Notes: a model not told the origin generated them from the sequence alone. Positions 1-8,370 are shown, numbered from the stretch's first letter. The stretch is 24,645 nucleotides of DNA from JANNGC01 sp043757045 (GCA_043757045.1 JAYVQC010000139.1:1-24645); one strand, 5' to 3'. Translations and numbers: made by a program.

Positions 1-7
1 GAATGCC

Positions 8-26
8 GGCGCTCTTACGAGACGCC
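8..26 (-). repeat. Hairpin just after valS stop (REP-like or terminator)
   Basis: GGCG-CTC pairs with GAG-CGCC around a four-base loop, with one bulged base. It begins 9 bases past the valS stop codon. No run of T follows within the window, so it may be a palindromic repeat rather than an intrinsic terminator. Confidence 0.4.
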
Positions 27-35
27 GCTACAAAG

Positions 36-3000
36 CTACGCTGCCAGTCCATCCAGCGCCGCTTTCACCTGCGCGAGCTTGGCCTGCCAGTCCACGAGAC
101 GCTGCTGATGCTCGGCCAGCACCTTCGGCGGAACCTTCTGCGTGAAGTTCGGATTGGCGAGCTTCTGCGTCACCGTCTCGATCTCGGCGGTGATCTTCGC
201 CAGTTCCTTTTCCAGTCGCACGCGCTCGGCGGCGAAATCAATCAGGCCTTCGAGCGGCAGGAACAGTTCACCCAGCGCCGTCGCCGCGCGCAATGCGCCC
301 TTTGGCGGCGTGAACTCGGCGTTCACCTCGAACTGCTCCGCGTTCAGCAGAATCTTCAGCACCGCGAGATCGTGCGGCGGCAGATCGTTCACCGGCTTCA
401 GCACGAAGTGCAGTTTCACGTTCGGAGCGATGCGCGCCTCGCTGCGCAGGTTGCGGCCCTGGCGCACGAGTTCGTATTTGTTGTCCACGCGTTCGAGGTA
501 GCAGTCGTCTAGCGCGTAGAAGTCGCGGAACTCCGGATCAAACGGCTTCGGCCAGCGCGCGAACATGATGGTGTCGCCGCCCTGGTCCCTCGGCAAATCG
601 CCATTGAAGCCCATGCCCTGCCACAACTCCTCCGTGATGAACGGCAGAAACGGATGAAACAGCCGCAGCGTGTTCGAGAGCACGAAGTCCATGACGGCCA
701 GCGTGTTCTGCTTCCGGGCCGCGACGCGCGGATTGCTCGGATCATCCGGCACTTGCAGCACCGCCTTTGTCGCCTCCACGTACCAGTCGCAATACTCGCT
801 CCAGAAGAAACGGTAGAGCGCGTTCGCCGCCTCGTTGAACCTGTAGCCGTTCAACGCGTCGGTCACTTCGCGAATCGCCGCGTTCAGCTTGAGCAGAATC
901 CACTTGTCGTCGCTCGTGAGCAGCGAGGTCTGAATCTCCGCCTCGAACTCGAAGGCCGATGTGCCGCCAGCATCCTGCTGGCGTTCCTGCCCCTCCGCCA
1001 GCGGGACGCTGGCGGCATTCTGACTCTGCATCTGCCGGAAGCGGCAGGCGTTCCAGAGCTTGTTGCAGAAGTTGCGACCCAGTTCCACGGACTGTTCGTC
1101 GAAGAGCAAATCCTGGCCGGCCGGCGCGCTGCGCATGATGCCGAAGCGGAGCGCGTCGGCGCCGTATTGGTTGATGAGGTCGAGCGGGTCCGGCGAATTG
1201 CCGAGCGACTTCGACATCTTGCGGCCCTGCTTGTCGCGGATGATGCCGGTGAAATAGACGTTGCGGAACGGCATCTCGCCCATCCACTCGTAGCCCGCCA
1301 TGATCATGCGCGCGACCCAGAAGAAAATGATGTCGGGACCCGTGACGAGGTCGGTGGTGGGATAAAACTTCTTCAAAGTCTCCGTGTTCTCCGGCCAGCC
1401 CATCGTGGCGAACGGCCAGAGCCACGAGCTGAACCAGGTGTCGAGCACGTCGGGGTCTTGTGTCCATCCCTCGGCTTCCAATCGTTGGATCAGTTTTTCG
1501 TCAAGTGTGCAGATTTGCGCCGTGATAGGCCGAATCTCTGAGTCGCTTTGGTGAATCTCCAATCCCTGCTCAAGCAGTTTTTTTGAATCTGCTGTGACAG
1601 GCTTGCCCTCGATCACGATTGCGACGTCGGCAGAATCCGTTCTAACAAAGCGGTGATCCATTGAAGGAGGCGGCGTTAGAACATCCGACACGTCCGTGTA
1701 AGCGGAGCATAGGCTGTAACAGTCGAAAGTTTTGCTCCACACCGGAATCCGATGCCCCCACCAAAGCTGGCGGCTGATGCACCAGTCCTGAAGGCCCGTC
1801 ATCCAGTGGTCATACACCTTCGCCCAGCGCTCGGGATAAAACTGCATCGCCTCGGTGGGTGGCACGGGCGACCCGCCCGTCCCGGTCGGCGACCCGCCGA
1901 CCAGAATGGCGGTGGCGCTCGAACTCGAAACAGCGCCGCTCTGTTTTCGTGAAGCCTCACCCGTTCCGTCCGGCAGGTTGCCGGACGGCACAGGCTGGTA
2001 GCCTGTGCTACCCAAGGCGACGCAGGCTTGCGCCTGCGGCACACTCGGATACTTCAGAAACCATTGCTCGCTCAGGCGCGGCTCGATGGGCACATCGGCG
2101 CGCTCGCTGTAGCCGACGTTGTTCGTGTAAGGATCTTCCTTCTCCAGTGAGCCGAGTTCCTTGAGCTTCTCGACCGCGATCTTGCGCGCGGCAAAACGAT
2201 CCAGCCCATTCAAGTCTTGACCGGCGAGCGCGTTCATCTTGCCGTCGGCTTCAATCACTTCCACCACGGGCAGCTTGTGGCGCTGGCCGATCTCGAAGTC
2301 CGCCTTGTCGTGCGCGGGCGTCACCTTGAGCACGCCGGTGCCGAACTCGAAGTCCACATGATCGTCGCCGATAATGGGAATCAGCTTCTGCTCGCGCGGC
2401 AATTCCGCCGGCAACGGTCGCACCACATGCTGGCCGATGAGATGCGCGTAACGCGGGTCCTTGGGATTCACCGCCACCGCCGTGTCGCCAGGAATCGTCT
2501 CCGGCCGCGTCGTGGCGATGGTCAGGAAAATTCCCGTGGACTTGACGGTATTGGGACTGGCGCCCTCGCCAGTCATAGTCTTGCGGGCGCCCCCGCCCGC
2601 AGTCGGTTCAGCAGGCGGGGGCGCCTGCTGGACGGTGACAGACGAGGGCGTTTGTCCCACTACTTCCACCACCTCCACCTTGAAGTGATACATGAAGCCC
2701 TTCTGCTCCTTCATGGTCACTTCCTCGTCGGAGAGCGCGGTGAGCGAGGCCGGGCACCAGTTCACCATGCGCTTGCCGCGATAGATGTGGCCCTTCTTGT
2801 AGAGGTCCACGAAGACGCGCGCCACGCAGCGCGAATACTCCGGGTCCATCGTGAACCGCGTGCGCGTCCAGTCGCACGACGCGCCGAGCGCGCGCAACTG
2901 TTGCAAGATGATGCCGCCGTATTTCTCCTTCCACTCCCAGATGCGCGCCACGAGCGCCTCGCGCCCGAGGTCGTTGCGATGCTTGATCTCGCCCGCTTTC

Positions 3001-3302
3001 TTCAACGTCTTCTCGACGACGTTCTGTGTGGCGATGCCGGCGTGGTCGGTGCCGGGCAGCCAGAGGACTTCCTTGCCGTCCATGCGTGCCTTGCGGGCGA
3101 GGATGTCCTGGATGGTGTTGTTCAACACATGCCCCAGCGTGAGCACGCCCGTGACGTTCGGCGGCGGAATGACGATGGAATACGCCGGCCGCGTCTCGCT
3201 AACGCGCGCCGGGTCGGCGGTGAAGCAATTCTGGTCGAGCCAGAACTGGTACCATTTCGATTCGACCGACTGCGGTTCGTAGGCTTTTGGAATTTCGGAC
3301 AT
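36..3302 (-). CDS. valS: Valyl-tRNA synthetase
   Basis: Charges tRNA-Val with valine in the cytoplasm (class I aminoacyl-tRNA synthetase). Visible marks are the HIGH-type signature written as GHVLN after PPNVTGVLTL, the TDHAGIATQ stretch, the CP1 editing region (TTRPETIPGDTAVAV, VTPAHDKADFEIG), the KMSKS loop (GRKMSKSLGN), the anticodon-binding region, and a C-terminal coiled coil starting near RLEKELAKI. I place the start at the ATG at 3302 (MSEIPKAYEP), because the 24 residues upstream in the same frame look unlike the family; there is no strong Shine-Dalgarno. The protein is about 1,088 residues, whereas bacterial ValRS is usually about 870-950. Much of the excess lies in three low-complexity inserts, around residues 218-250, 421-482 and 761-782, each encoded by DNA made of perfect small hairpins. 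All core motifs are intact, so I expect a functional enzyme. Identity is certain; the effect of the inserts is not known. Confidence 0.97.
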   Translation of the reverse strand: MSEIPKAYEPQSVESKWYQFWLDQNCFTADPARVSETRPAYSIVIPPPNVTGVLTLGHVLNNTIQDILARKARMDGKEVLWLPGTDHAGIATQNVVEKTLKKAGEIKHRNDLGREALVARIWEWKEKYGGIILQQLRALGASCDWTRTRFTMDPEYSRCVARVFVDLYKKGHIYRGKRMVNWCPASLTALSDEEVTMKEQKGFMYHFKVEVVEVVGQTPSSVTVQQAPPPAEPTAGGGARKTMTGEGASPNTVKSTGIFLTIATTRPETIPGDTAVAVNPKDPRYAHLIGQHVVRPLPAELPREQKLIPIIGDDHVDFEFGTGVLKVTPAHDKADFEIGQRHKLPVVEVIEADGKMNALAGQDLNGLDRFAARKIAVEKLKELGSLEKEDPYTNNVGYSERADVPIEPRLSEQWFLKYPSVPQAQACVALGSTGYQPVPSGNLPDGTGEASRKQSGAVSSSSATAILVGGSPTGTGGSPVPPTEAMQFYPERWAKVYDHWMTGLQDWCISRQLWWGHRIPVWSKTFDCYSLCSAYTDVSDVLTPPPSMDHRFVRTDSADVAIVIEGKPVTADSKKLLEQGLEIHQSDSEIRPITAQICTLDEKLIQRLEAEGWTQDPDVLDTWFSSWLWPFATMGWPENTETLKKFYPTTDLVTGPDIIFFWVARMIMAGYEWMGEMPFRNVYFTGIIRDKQGRKMSKSLGNSPDPLDLINQYGADALRFGIMRSAPAGQDLLFDEQSVELGRNFCNKLWNACRFRQMQSQNAASVPLAEGQERQQDAGGTSAFEFEAEIQTSLLTSDDKWILLKLNAAIREVTDALNGYRFNEAANALYRFFWSEYCDWYVEATKAVLQVPDDPSNPRVAARKQNTLAVMDFVLSNTLRLFHPFLPFITEELWQGMGFNGDLPRDQGGDTIMFARWPKPFDPEFRDFYALDDCYLERVDNKYELVRQGRNLRSEARIAPNVKLHFVLKPVNDLPPHDLAVLKILLNAEQFEVNAEFTPPKGALRAATALGELFLPLEGLIDFAAERVRLEKELAKITAEIETVTQKLANPNFTQKVPPKVLAEHQQRLVDWQAKLAQVKAALDGLAA
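964..1016. repeat. In-frame palindromic repeat block A inside valS
   Basis: Two perfect hairpins face each other: stem GCCAGCA with loop TCC (966-982) and stem GCCAGCG with loop GGA (997-1013). The two halves are also near reverse complements of each other, so the block is a nested inverted repeat. It encodes a Gln/Ala/Glu-rich stretch (about residues 761-782 of ValRS) between the catalytic part and the anticodon-binding part. Confidence 0.75.
1864..2038. repeat. In-frame palindromic repeat block B inside valS
   Basis: This block holds five perfect hairpins. They are stem ACGGGCG loop ACC (1864-1880), stem GGTCGGCG loop ACC (1884-1902), stem CCGTCCGGCA loop GGT (1966-1988), stem CACAGGCT loop GGT (1989-2007), and stem CGCAGGC loop TTGC (2021-2038). 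It encodes about 60 Gly/Pro/Ser-rich residues between the conserved EQWFLKYP and EAMQFYPERW segments of ValRS, which are normally close together. The reading frame is preserved throughout. Confidence 0.8.
2556..2630. repeat. In-frame palindromic repeat block C inside valS
   Basis: Three perfect hairpins lie in a row: stem ACTGGCG loop CCCT (2556-2573), stem TGCGGGCG loop CCCC (2582-2601), and stem CAGCAGGCG loop GGGG (2609-2630). They encode a Pro/Ala/Gly-rich insert (about residues 218-250) at the start of the editing domain, just ahead of the TTRPET motif. The frame is kept. Confidence 0.78.
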
Positions 3303-3537
3303 TGAGCCGGTGAACTTACAGAGGCTCACGCCAACCCGCAATCCATCAGGTGCCGGCGAGCGCAGCCTGTTCATGAGTTGTTAGAACCGGTCAGAAAAGC
3401 GTTACTGGTGCGATTATTGGGCGGCAAATTCCAAGTTGAGCCCGGATTCCACCGCCGACAGGCAAAGAGATGGCCAAGGGGAGTAAGGTCGTCTGCGCGA
3501 ACCTCGACCGAGAGGGTTGGCTTGGAGTACCAAGCGT
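3303..3537. other. Intergenic region upstream of valS
   Basis: No convincing gene is seen. A small perfect hairpin (GCTTGG, loop AGTA, CCAAGC, 3520-3535) lies two bases beyond the stop codon of the receiver-domain gene but is not followed by a T run on that strand, so a terminator role is uncertain. The valS promoter should lie here; I could not recognise it. Confidence 0.4.
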
Positions 3538-5475
3538 TCAGGCCGCTTGTCGAGCGCCTTCCTGCGCGACGGACGCGTCTTCTGAAATTTTTAGATCACC
3601 GGCAGGGAGCAATGTCTGACTGAGGAGCGCATCTGAATCACGTTTTGACTCCTCAAGGGTCTCCTTCAAAGCGGAGCGGCGAGTTTCCTGAATTGCATCG
3701 GCTGATGCGCTCACTGCGGAACGCTCGTTTTTGTCCGAACTCGACAGCAGCAGTCGCTTGCGCATGGCGTAAGTTATCGCTTTGACGGTAACCTCCAAAA
3801 CGAGAAACGGCTTCGCCAACAAATCGCTCCCGCCCTTCAGAATGGTTTGCGCGCGGGTATGAAAGTCCGACTTAACGGTGACGAAGATGCACGGTGTGTT
3901 CGCATTCTTTTCCGTCTCTTGCAATTGTGAGCAGGCTTCCATGCCATCAATTCCCGGCATCTGGATGTCCATGAACACCACGTCGTAGGCTTTCTCCCGG
4001 GCTCGAGCCACGGCTTCTTCGCCGGTGGTGGCGGTGTCGGGCGACATTTCGCCCTTTTGCAGGGCGAAAACGACGGCTCGAAGGCACAACGGATCATCAT
4101 CCACCGCCAGCACCGAGATAGGTGGATTGATAATCAGGTCGGGGCGGACGCCGGGCACGCACAAATCACCCAGCAAATCCACCGCACTGGCCATCGTCCG
4201 AATCGTGGAAGGGGTGACTTCCTTGCACTTGTCGGACAGGCGCATAATCAATAAATCCAGCGCCGAACTCATTTGCCAGACCGGTCGCAAGTCCCAGCAA
4301 TTACTCCCAGATTTCAGCGTCACCACGTACTCACGAAGTTTCACCAGTTCTTCCCTTCGTGACGCTTCGTCGATGGCTTTAGCTAGATCGGAAAGGGACT
4401 TTCGCATCGCGGTGAGGAGATCCGGAGCGCTCGTGAAAAAGGCGTTGAGCAATTTCCTTGCAGAATCATCCCCGCCCTCATCGATCTCATCCTCAAGAAA
4501 GACATCCTTCTCGACGGGAGGGAGAGGAGAGTCAAAGAGCGACGGCATTCGGAAGTGTGCCGCTTCGAGACCATCGGCCAGGTATTTTCCCGTGAGCACG
4601 CGAATTTCCGCTTCACGTTTGTGGCGGGCGAGCACCCAAAACGTCAGTAGAGCGACTAAACCGATTGTTAAGCCGAGCAGCAGATGCTCGCGCTTTTCCT
4701 GCCCGAATGAGTTGGGTAGATTGGCCTCCATCTGCTTTTGTTCTTCCAACAGTGCCTGATGAATCGAGTCGTCTTTCTGAATGAATGCAGAAACCGTGCT
4801 TAAGGCTTGCGAACCTGCTTCGGCGTCATCGGAATTCGGCTTGGTTTGCGCCAATTCCTGAGCATGCACCGGCATTTCTTTTCGTGGCACGGGTCCCGTG
4901 GAGCTCAGTTGCCCGTCATCACAGAACACGCAGGGCATCTTACCGCCGCCGTAGCAGAGAAAGCATTTTCCATTGCCCAGGCACGTTGCACAGGTTTCCC
5001 CAAAACGTTTGCCGGCCCCTGCGCAGGTCTGGCACTTGCCCTGCGGATCGTGACAGAGGACGCAAGGGTCCATGAAACCGTGGCCGTCGCAAATAGTACA
5101 GGGCGTTTCATGGTGCGGCGACTGGGCGGCCTTTCGTCGCAGAGCCTGGAAGGCATCCCAATTGGTGGAAAGGATCGAGTTCCATGCTGTTTGGCGGAGG
5201 TCGCGCCAATGGGTGCGGGCTTTGAAGGTTTGCCCTTCTGTTTGAGTCCGGCTCCGGGCAGCACTTTCCAGTTTTCCCAGTTCCCGAATCCGCTCTTGCG
5301 TGGCTGCTTCCTCCACGGCCGCCTGCTGAATCAAGGCTGCGGCTGATACTGTGACCGCAGCGACGGGGTCCGCTGCCCCCGGGGGAGGAACCGATGGAGC
5401 GCGCCGGGCGATGAGTGCATACACGACTAAAGCCCCGATGAAGCCGAGGAAGAGGAAATGTTGGAGGCGAGTCAT
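3538..5475 (-). CDS. Membrane protein with DnaJ-like cysteine cluster, HPt-like region and receiver domain
   Basis: Last gene of the pilin operon, starting 2 bases after the preceding stop; I chose the ATG that opens directly into a membrane segment (MTRLQHFLFLGF). In order: an N-terminal membrane helix (about residues 5-22), an Ala/Glu-rich helical part, a cysteine-rich cluster (about 126-185) with repeated CxxC and CxxCxGxG-like motifs as in DnaJ zinc fingers, a second membrane helix (about 262-283), a helical region (about 340-445) resembling an HPt bundle, and a receiver domain (about 453-575) with acidic triad D459-D461, phospho-acceptor D503 in FMDIQMPG and K555 in AKPF. In the HPt-like part, the place where the phospho-histidine is expected reads REYVVTLKS, without His. 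No kinase or DNA-binding output domain is seen. A role in controlling or assembling the neighbouring pseudopilins is inference. Confidence 0.8.
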   Translation of the reverse strand: MTRLQHFLFLGFIGALVVYALIARRAPSVPPPGAADPVAAVTVSAAALIQQAAVEEAATQERIRELGKLESAARSRTQTEGQTFKARTHWRDLRQTAWNSILSTNWDAFQALRRKAAQSPHHETPCTICDGHGFMDPCVLCHDPQGKCQTCAGAGKRFGETCATCLGNGKCFLCYGGGKMPCVFCDDGQLSSTGPVPRKEMPVHAQELAQTKPNSDDAEAGSQALSTVSAFIQKDDSIHQALLEEQKQMEANLPNSFGQEKREHLLLGLTIGLVALLTFWVLARHKREAEIRVLTGKYLADGLEAAHFRMPSLFDSPLPPVEKDVFLEDEIDEGGDDSARKLLNAFFTSAPDLLTAMRKSLSDLAKAIDEASRREELVKLREYVVTLKSGSNCWDLRPVWQMSSALDLLIMRLSDKCKEVTPSTIRTMASAVDLLGDLCVPGVRPDLIINPPISVLAVDDDPLCLRAVVFALQKGEMSPDTATTGEEAVARAREKAYDVVFMDIQMPGIDGMEACSQLQETEKNANTPCIFVTVKSDFHTRAQTILKGGSDLLAKPFLVLEVTVKAITYAMRKRLLLSSSDKNERSAVSASADAIQETRRSALKETLEESKRDSDALLSQTLLPAGDLKISEDASVAQEGARQAA

Positions 5476-5477
5476 CG

Positions 5478-6908
5478 CTATTCCCAGTAAGTCGCCACAA
5501 CGAGCTTGCCTTTGTTCGAAGAGGTCGCCAACAGGTCCAGCGTGGCGGGATCGTAACTGCACACCGAAGTCGCGGCCTGATTATTCTCAAAATAGATGCC
5601 ACCGCCGCCGATCAGCGAGCCTTTGAAATACTGGATTTGACCGGCCTGTTTGTTTTCGATTTCCATGAAGCTGGGCGAATAGACCACTCCACAAATGTTG
5701 GCGTTCCCGTGGATGTCCAAAACGCCGATGTTGTACATCAGGGCGGGACGGTCTTCCGCCGCGGTAAAGTTGGCGAAACCTCGTGACGCAATGTTCACGT
5801 TCACCGGATCCTTCGCCGGATTAGTATAAACAGGGGGATAGCCCGTGGTGTACGTCAAAGGATCGGTCGCGACCAGACCCGACAAGTTGGCTTTGTTGAT
5901 GTTCATCGCCGCCGTGTTGATGATTTTGTCCGTCGGGGTGAACGCATTGTGAAAATTGAAGAGAAGGGTGCCCCGCACATTGATGCCTCGGGGAAAATGC
6001 GCTGGGTCTAGGTTACCAAAGTTGGCGTCATTCTTTTTGATATCCACCACCACCACTCCTTCCAGGGCACCGCCCGGAGTCAGGGTGGCGGCATTCATGG
6101 CGGTCATAAAACCCAATAAATTCGTGTAATGCGTGCCCGATACATCCGCCACGGCGATGAAACGCTTGAAGTCGAACAATTGATCGGCTGAGCCGTCGGC
6201 AGTGTAGTCCGGAATTTGGTTGGCGGTGCCGAAGGTGTCCGAAAGGACCGCCGTGCTGGGAACATTTGCGTAAACAGTGTCAATGTTGGCATTGCCATTC
6301 GACCAAATCGCCAGTCCCTCGCCGCCATCCACAATCGTCGGCCCACTTCTGTTGCCGCCCACGACGACGTTCCCATCTTGAGCGTCGCCTTTGGAAACCC
6401 CGGTACTGGTCGAACCCGGGCTGTCTGAAATAATGGCGGCTCCAAAGCCAAATTTGAATTGCACGTGCAGGGTGGCGGTTTGCGTGACGTCGCCCACGGT
6501 GGCTGTGCAAACGGCGGCGGCTTCGGTCGGGGCGGTGTTGTTGGTGAACCAGAGTTGCGCCACAACCACTTGGTTGCTAAAGGGCGACGTGATGGTGCGC
6601 TCATAAACTTTCTGCTGGGCGTCGCCGAGCTCGGTAAGAGTGTACGGAGTGGAACCACTGGCCAGAGCCGGAAAGAAGCCGAGCGTATTGGTGAGCGCCT
6701 TGTTCATGTCGAAGGCGGCAACCACGGCGGCCCCCTCCGCGAATTTCAGCGCGGCGATGCCGTCGGTTCGCCGCTGGGCCAGCCGCGTCGTTCCCGTCAC
6801 GTAAGCCGCCAGGCTGCCCACGGCGGTGATGACGACCAACATCAAGATTAAGCAAGCCACCATCGCCGAACCTTCTTGTCGCTGGCGCTGCGGTATTCCG
6901 GTATTCAT
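5478..6908 (-). CDS. PilX-like pilus-assembly protein
   Basis: About 476 residues. The N-terminus (RQEGSAMVACLILMLVV) is a PilX-type start: a basic leader, a single hydrophobic helix, then a helix rich in Ala and Glu. It lacks the clear F-T/S-L-x-E processing signature of its two upstream neighbours. The rest is a Gly/Asn/Thr-rich, probably beta-structured domain facing the envelope or outside. It follows the PilW-like gene with a 13-base gap and precedes the receiver gene by 2 bases, so all are probably co-transcribed. Families of this kind act as minor components of type IV pili or type II secretion pseudopili. The large C-terminal domain is not one I can name. Confidence 0.72.
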   Translation of the reverse strand: MNTGIPQRQRQEGSAMVACLILMLVVITAVGSLAAYVTGTTRLAQRRTDGIAALKFAEGAAVVAAFDMNKALTNTLGFFPALASGSTPYTLTELGDAQQKVYERTITSPFSNQVVVAQLWFTNNTAPTEAAAVCTATVGDVTQTATLHVQFKFGFGAAIISDSPGSTSTGVSKGDAQDGNVVVGGNRSGPTIVDGGEGLAIWSNGNANIDTVYANVPSTAVLSDTFGTANQIPDYTADGSADQLFDFKRFIAVADVSGTHYTNLLGFMTAMNAATLTPGGALEGVVVVDIKKNDANFGNLDPAHFPRGINVRGTLLFNFHNAFTPTDKIINTAAMNINKANLSGLVATDPLTYTTGYPPVYTNPAKDPVNVNIASRGFANFTAAEDRPALMYNIGVLDIHGNANICGVVYSPSFMEIENKQAGQIQYFKGSLIGGGGIYFENNQAATSVCSYDPATLDLLATSSNKGKLVVATYWE

Positions 6909-6921
6909 AACTTCGATTCGT

Positions 6922-7548
6922 CTATGGCAGAATTGAAATATAGTTGGTCAGAGAACGTCGGTTAAGGAGCACCGCCGCCGTCTGTATGTCGATCGCCTGG
7001 AAACGATCCTCTGAGTAACCATCCACGATTCCAAAACGGATGAGGACCGTACCGCCGTTGGTCACCGTGAACAGATTCCGGCCAGGCAACTTACAGACTC
7101 CTGTGGGAATCAAGACCCGCTGCATGCCATTGGTGCCGATGTAAATGAAACTATTGGTCGATGCTTGAAGATTGGTGCTGGAGCCAACCATTTTAAACGA
7201 CTCAATGTGGTCCTTGTCATTATAAGCGAGCTTGTCGCCGCTGGAATCAACATTGTAGTCATCGTCGAAAGTCAGCGTCACCGTGTTTCCTGAAGCGTCG
7301 TTTGAAACGGAAGTCGCAATACGGGCGCGGCTTTGCAACAGAGAGATCGCGTTGGCGGCCTGCTCGTTAATGTTGCTCTGCGCGGTAATACCAGACATGG
7401 TAGTGCTGGCAAAGCTGATGAAGGACATGGCGGCGGCAAGAATCATGACGACAATGCCACTCGCGAGCATTATCTCCACCATGGTAAAGGCACGCGTGCC
7501 GGACCAGGGTTGCAGCGTTCCGGAAGTGCGCTGGTTTCTTAGCTTCAT
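6922..7548 (-). CDS. Prepilin-type protein, PilW/GspJ-like
   Basis: About 208 residues. The start is the ATG at 7548, which overlaps the TGA of the upstream gene in an ATGA; the frame stays open further upstream, but that longer part is a shadow of the upstream gene. The leader ends in a prepilin peptidase site of the form A/FTMVE, with Ala in place of the usual Gly at -1 and Glu at +5, followed by a hydrophobic helix (IMLASGIVVMILAAAMSF). The remainder contains residues typical of minor pseudopilins (SLLQSRARIATSV and a beta-rich end). Likely a minor (pseudo)pilin of a type IV pilus or type II secretion-like system. Confidence 0.8.
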   Translation of the reverse strand: MKLRNQRTSGTLQPWSGTRAFTMVEIMLASGIVVMILAAAMSFISFASTTMSGITAQSNINEQAANAISLLQSRARIATSVSNDASGNTVTLTFDDDYNVDSSGDKLAYNDKDHIESFKMVGSSTNLQASTNSFIYIGTNGMQRVLIPTGVCKLPGRNLFTVTNGGTVLIRFGIVDGYSEDRFQAIDIQTAAVLLNRRSLTNYISILP

Positions 7549-8018
7549 TGCGTCCCTCCGCTGTAACGGTTGACGAGGCTTTGGACCGTCACCGAGATAT
7601 TGCGCTCCGGTTCCTGAAACGTCGCAGTGACGGTGACTAAATGACCGGCTGAGACCGGTTGAATTCTCGAAATCACGGTGCCGCTGACAAGAAAGTTGGT
7701 TCCGGCAATTGCCAGTGCGATGGACGAAGTATTGGTCAAGAGCACGGTCGAAGCTCCGAAAGGTGCCGTTGGGGGAACGTAGCTGGCGGCCCGAATGGAG
7801 TGCATCTTGGCCTCGGCCACCGCCATCGCCGCCGTGTAGTCCGCCAAGCGGCGCGACGACTTGTCCATGGCCATGATCCCCGCGCCGGCAGAGATGATTA
7901 ACATCGTCAGCAAAACCATGACCACCAGGACTTCGACCAGGGAAAACGCGTTTCTTTGGCGCTGTGGACTTCCCCGCTGTGCTGTGGGCGTATGTCTGTT
8001 GTTTGTGCGCATATCCAT
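7545..8018 (-). CDS. Prepilin-type protein, PilV/GspI-like
   Basis: About 157 residues and first gene of the operon. It carries an N-terminal methylation motif of the form A/FSLVE with Glu at +5, then a hydrophobic helix (VLVVMVLLTMLIISAGA). I took the ATG at 8018 (MDMRTNN), giving a 24-residue basic leader; ATGs at 8036 and 8012 are alternatives and no Shine-Dalgarno decides. Downstream, IRAASYVPP and a beta-rich tail match the general shape of PilV/GspI-type minor pilins. It overlaps the next gene by 4 bases, indicating translational coupling. Confidence 0.8.
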   Translation of the reverse strand: MDMRTNNRHTPTAQRGSPQRQRNAFSLVEVLVVMVLLTMLIISAGAGIMAMDKSSRRLADYTAAMAVAEAKMHSIRAASYVPPTAPFGASTVLLTNTSSIALAIAGTNFLVSGTVISRIQPVSAGHLVTVTATFQEPERNISVTVQSLVNRYSGGTQ

Positions 8019-8370
8019 GACCAGGAAAGGACACAATCGGCTCTATCCGATCGTCCACTTGGTGCTGACTAGCAGACCAATTGCCAAACGCATAAAAACA
8101 CCTCGAGAGGCATCAAACCCATTGGTTACCAAAGAAATAATCAACACGGACTGAAATAGGTGATAGTCGAGCCGATGTGTCCTGCTTCAGAATAAGGCAC
8201 GAGTCCCAGATTCGGGACACACCCGATTGTCCGAATCCAGCTCATCGCCTCTTCCCGAAAACTGTGCGGTCGAAAACACCTAAAGCAATGATGCGGAGGT
8301 GACGAATTAAAAAGGTAGGACCGTTCCATCCGTTGGAGGATTCCGCCGGAGCGATGGCAACAAATCTATT
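8019..8370. promoter_or_regulatory. Divergent intergenic region between pilin and imelysin operons
   Basis: About 350 bases separate two operons that point away from each other, so both promoters must lie here. I see no convincing gene. A near-palindrome TTGGTTACCAA sits around 8122-8132 and could be an operator, but nothing else supports that. No clear -35/-10 pair or Fur box was recognisable by eye. Confidence 0.35.

Noticed and set aside
654..1541. 295-residue open frame on the plus strand
   Set aside because: Shadow of valS in a GC-rich gene.
2217..3305. 362-residue open frame on the plus strand
   Set aside because: It is antisense to the catalytic and editing parts of valS and has Arg/His-rich composition without motifs.
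3520..3535. Hairpin after the receiver gene as a terminator
   Set aside because: Only six base pairs and no following T run on the minus strand; mentioned only in the intergenic note.
7549..8058. N-terminal extension of the PilW-like gene
   Set aside because: This part overlaps the PilV-like gene in another frame and has no motif; the real start is the coupled ATG at 7548.
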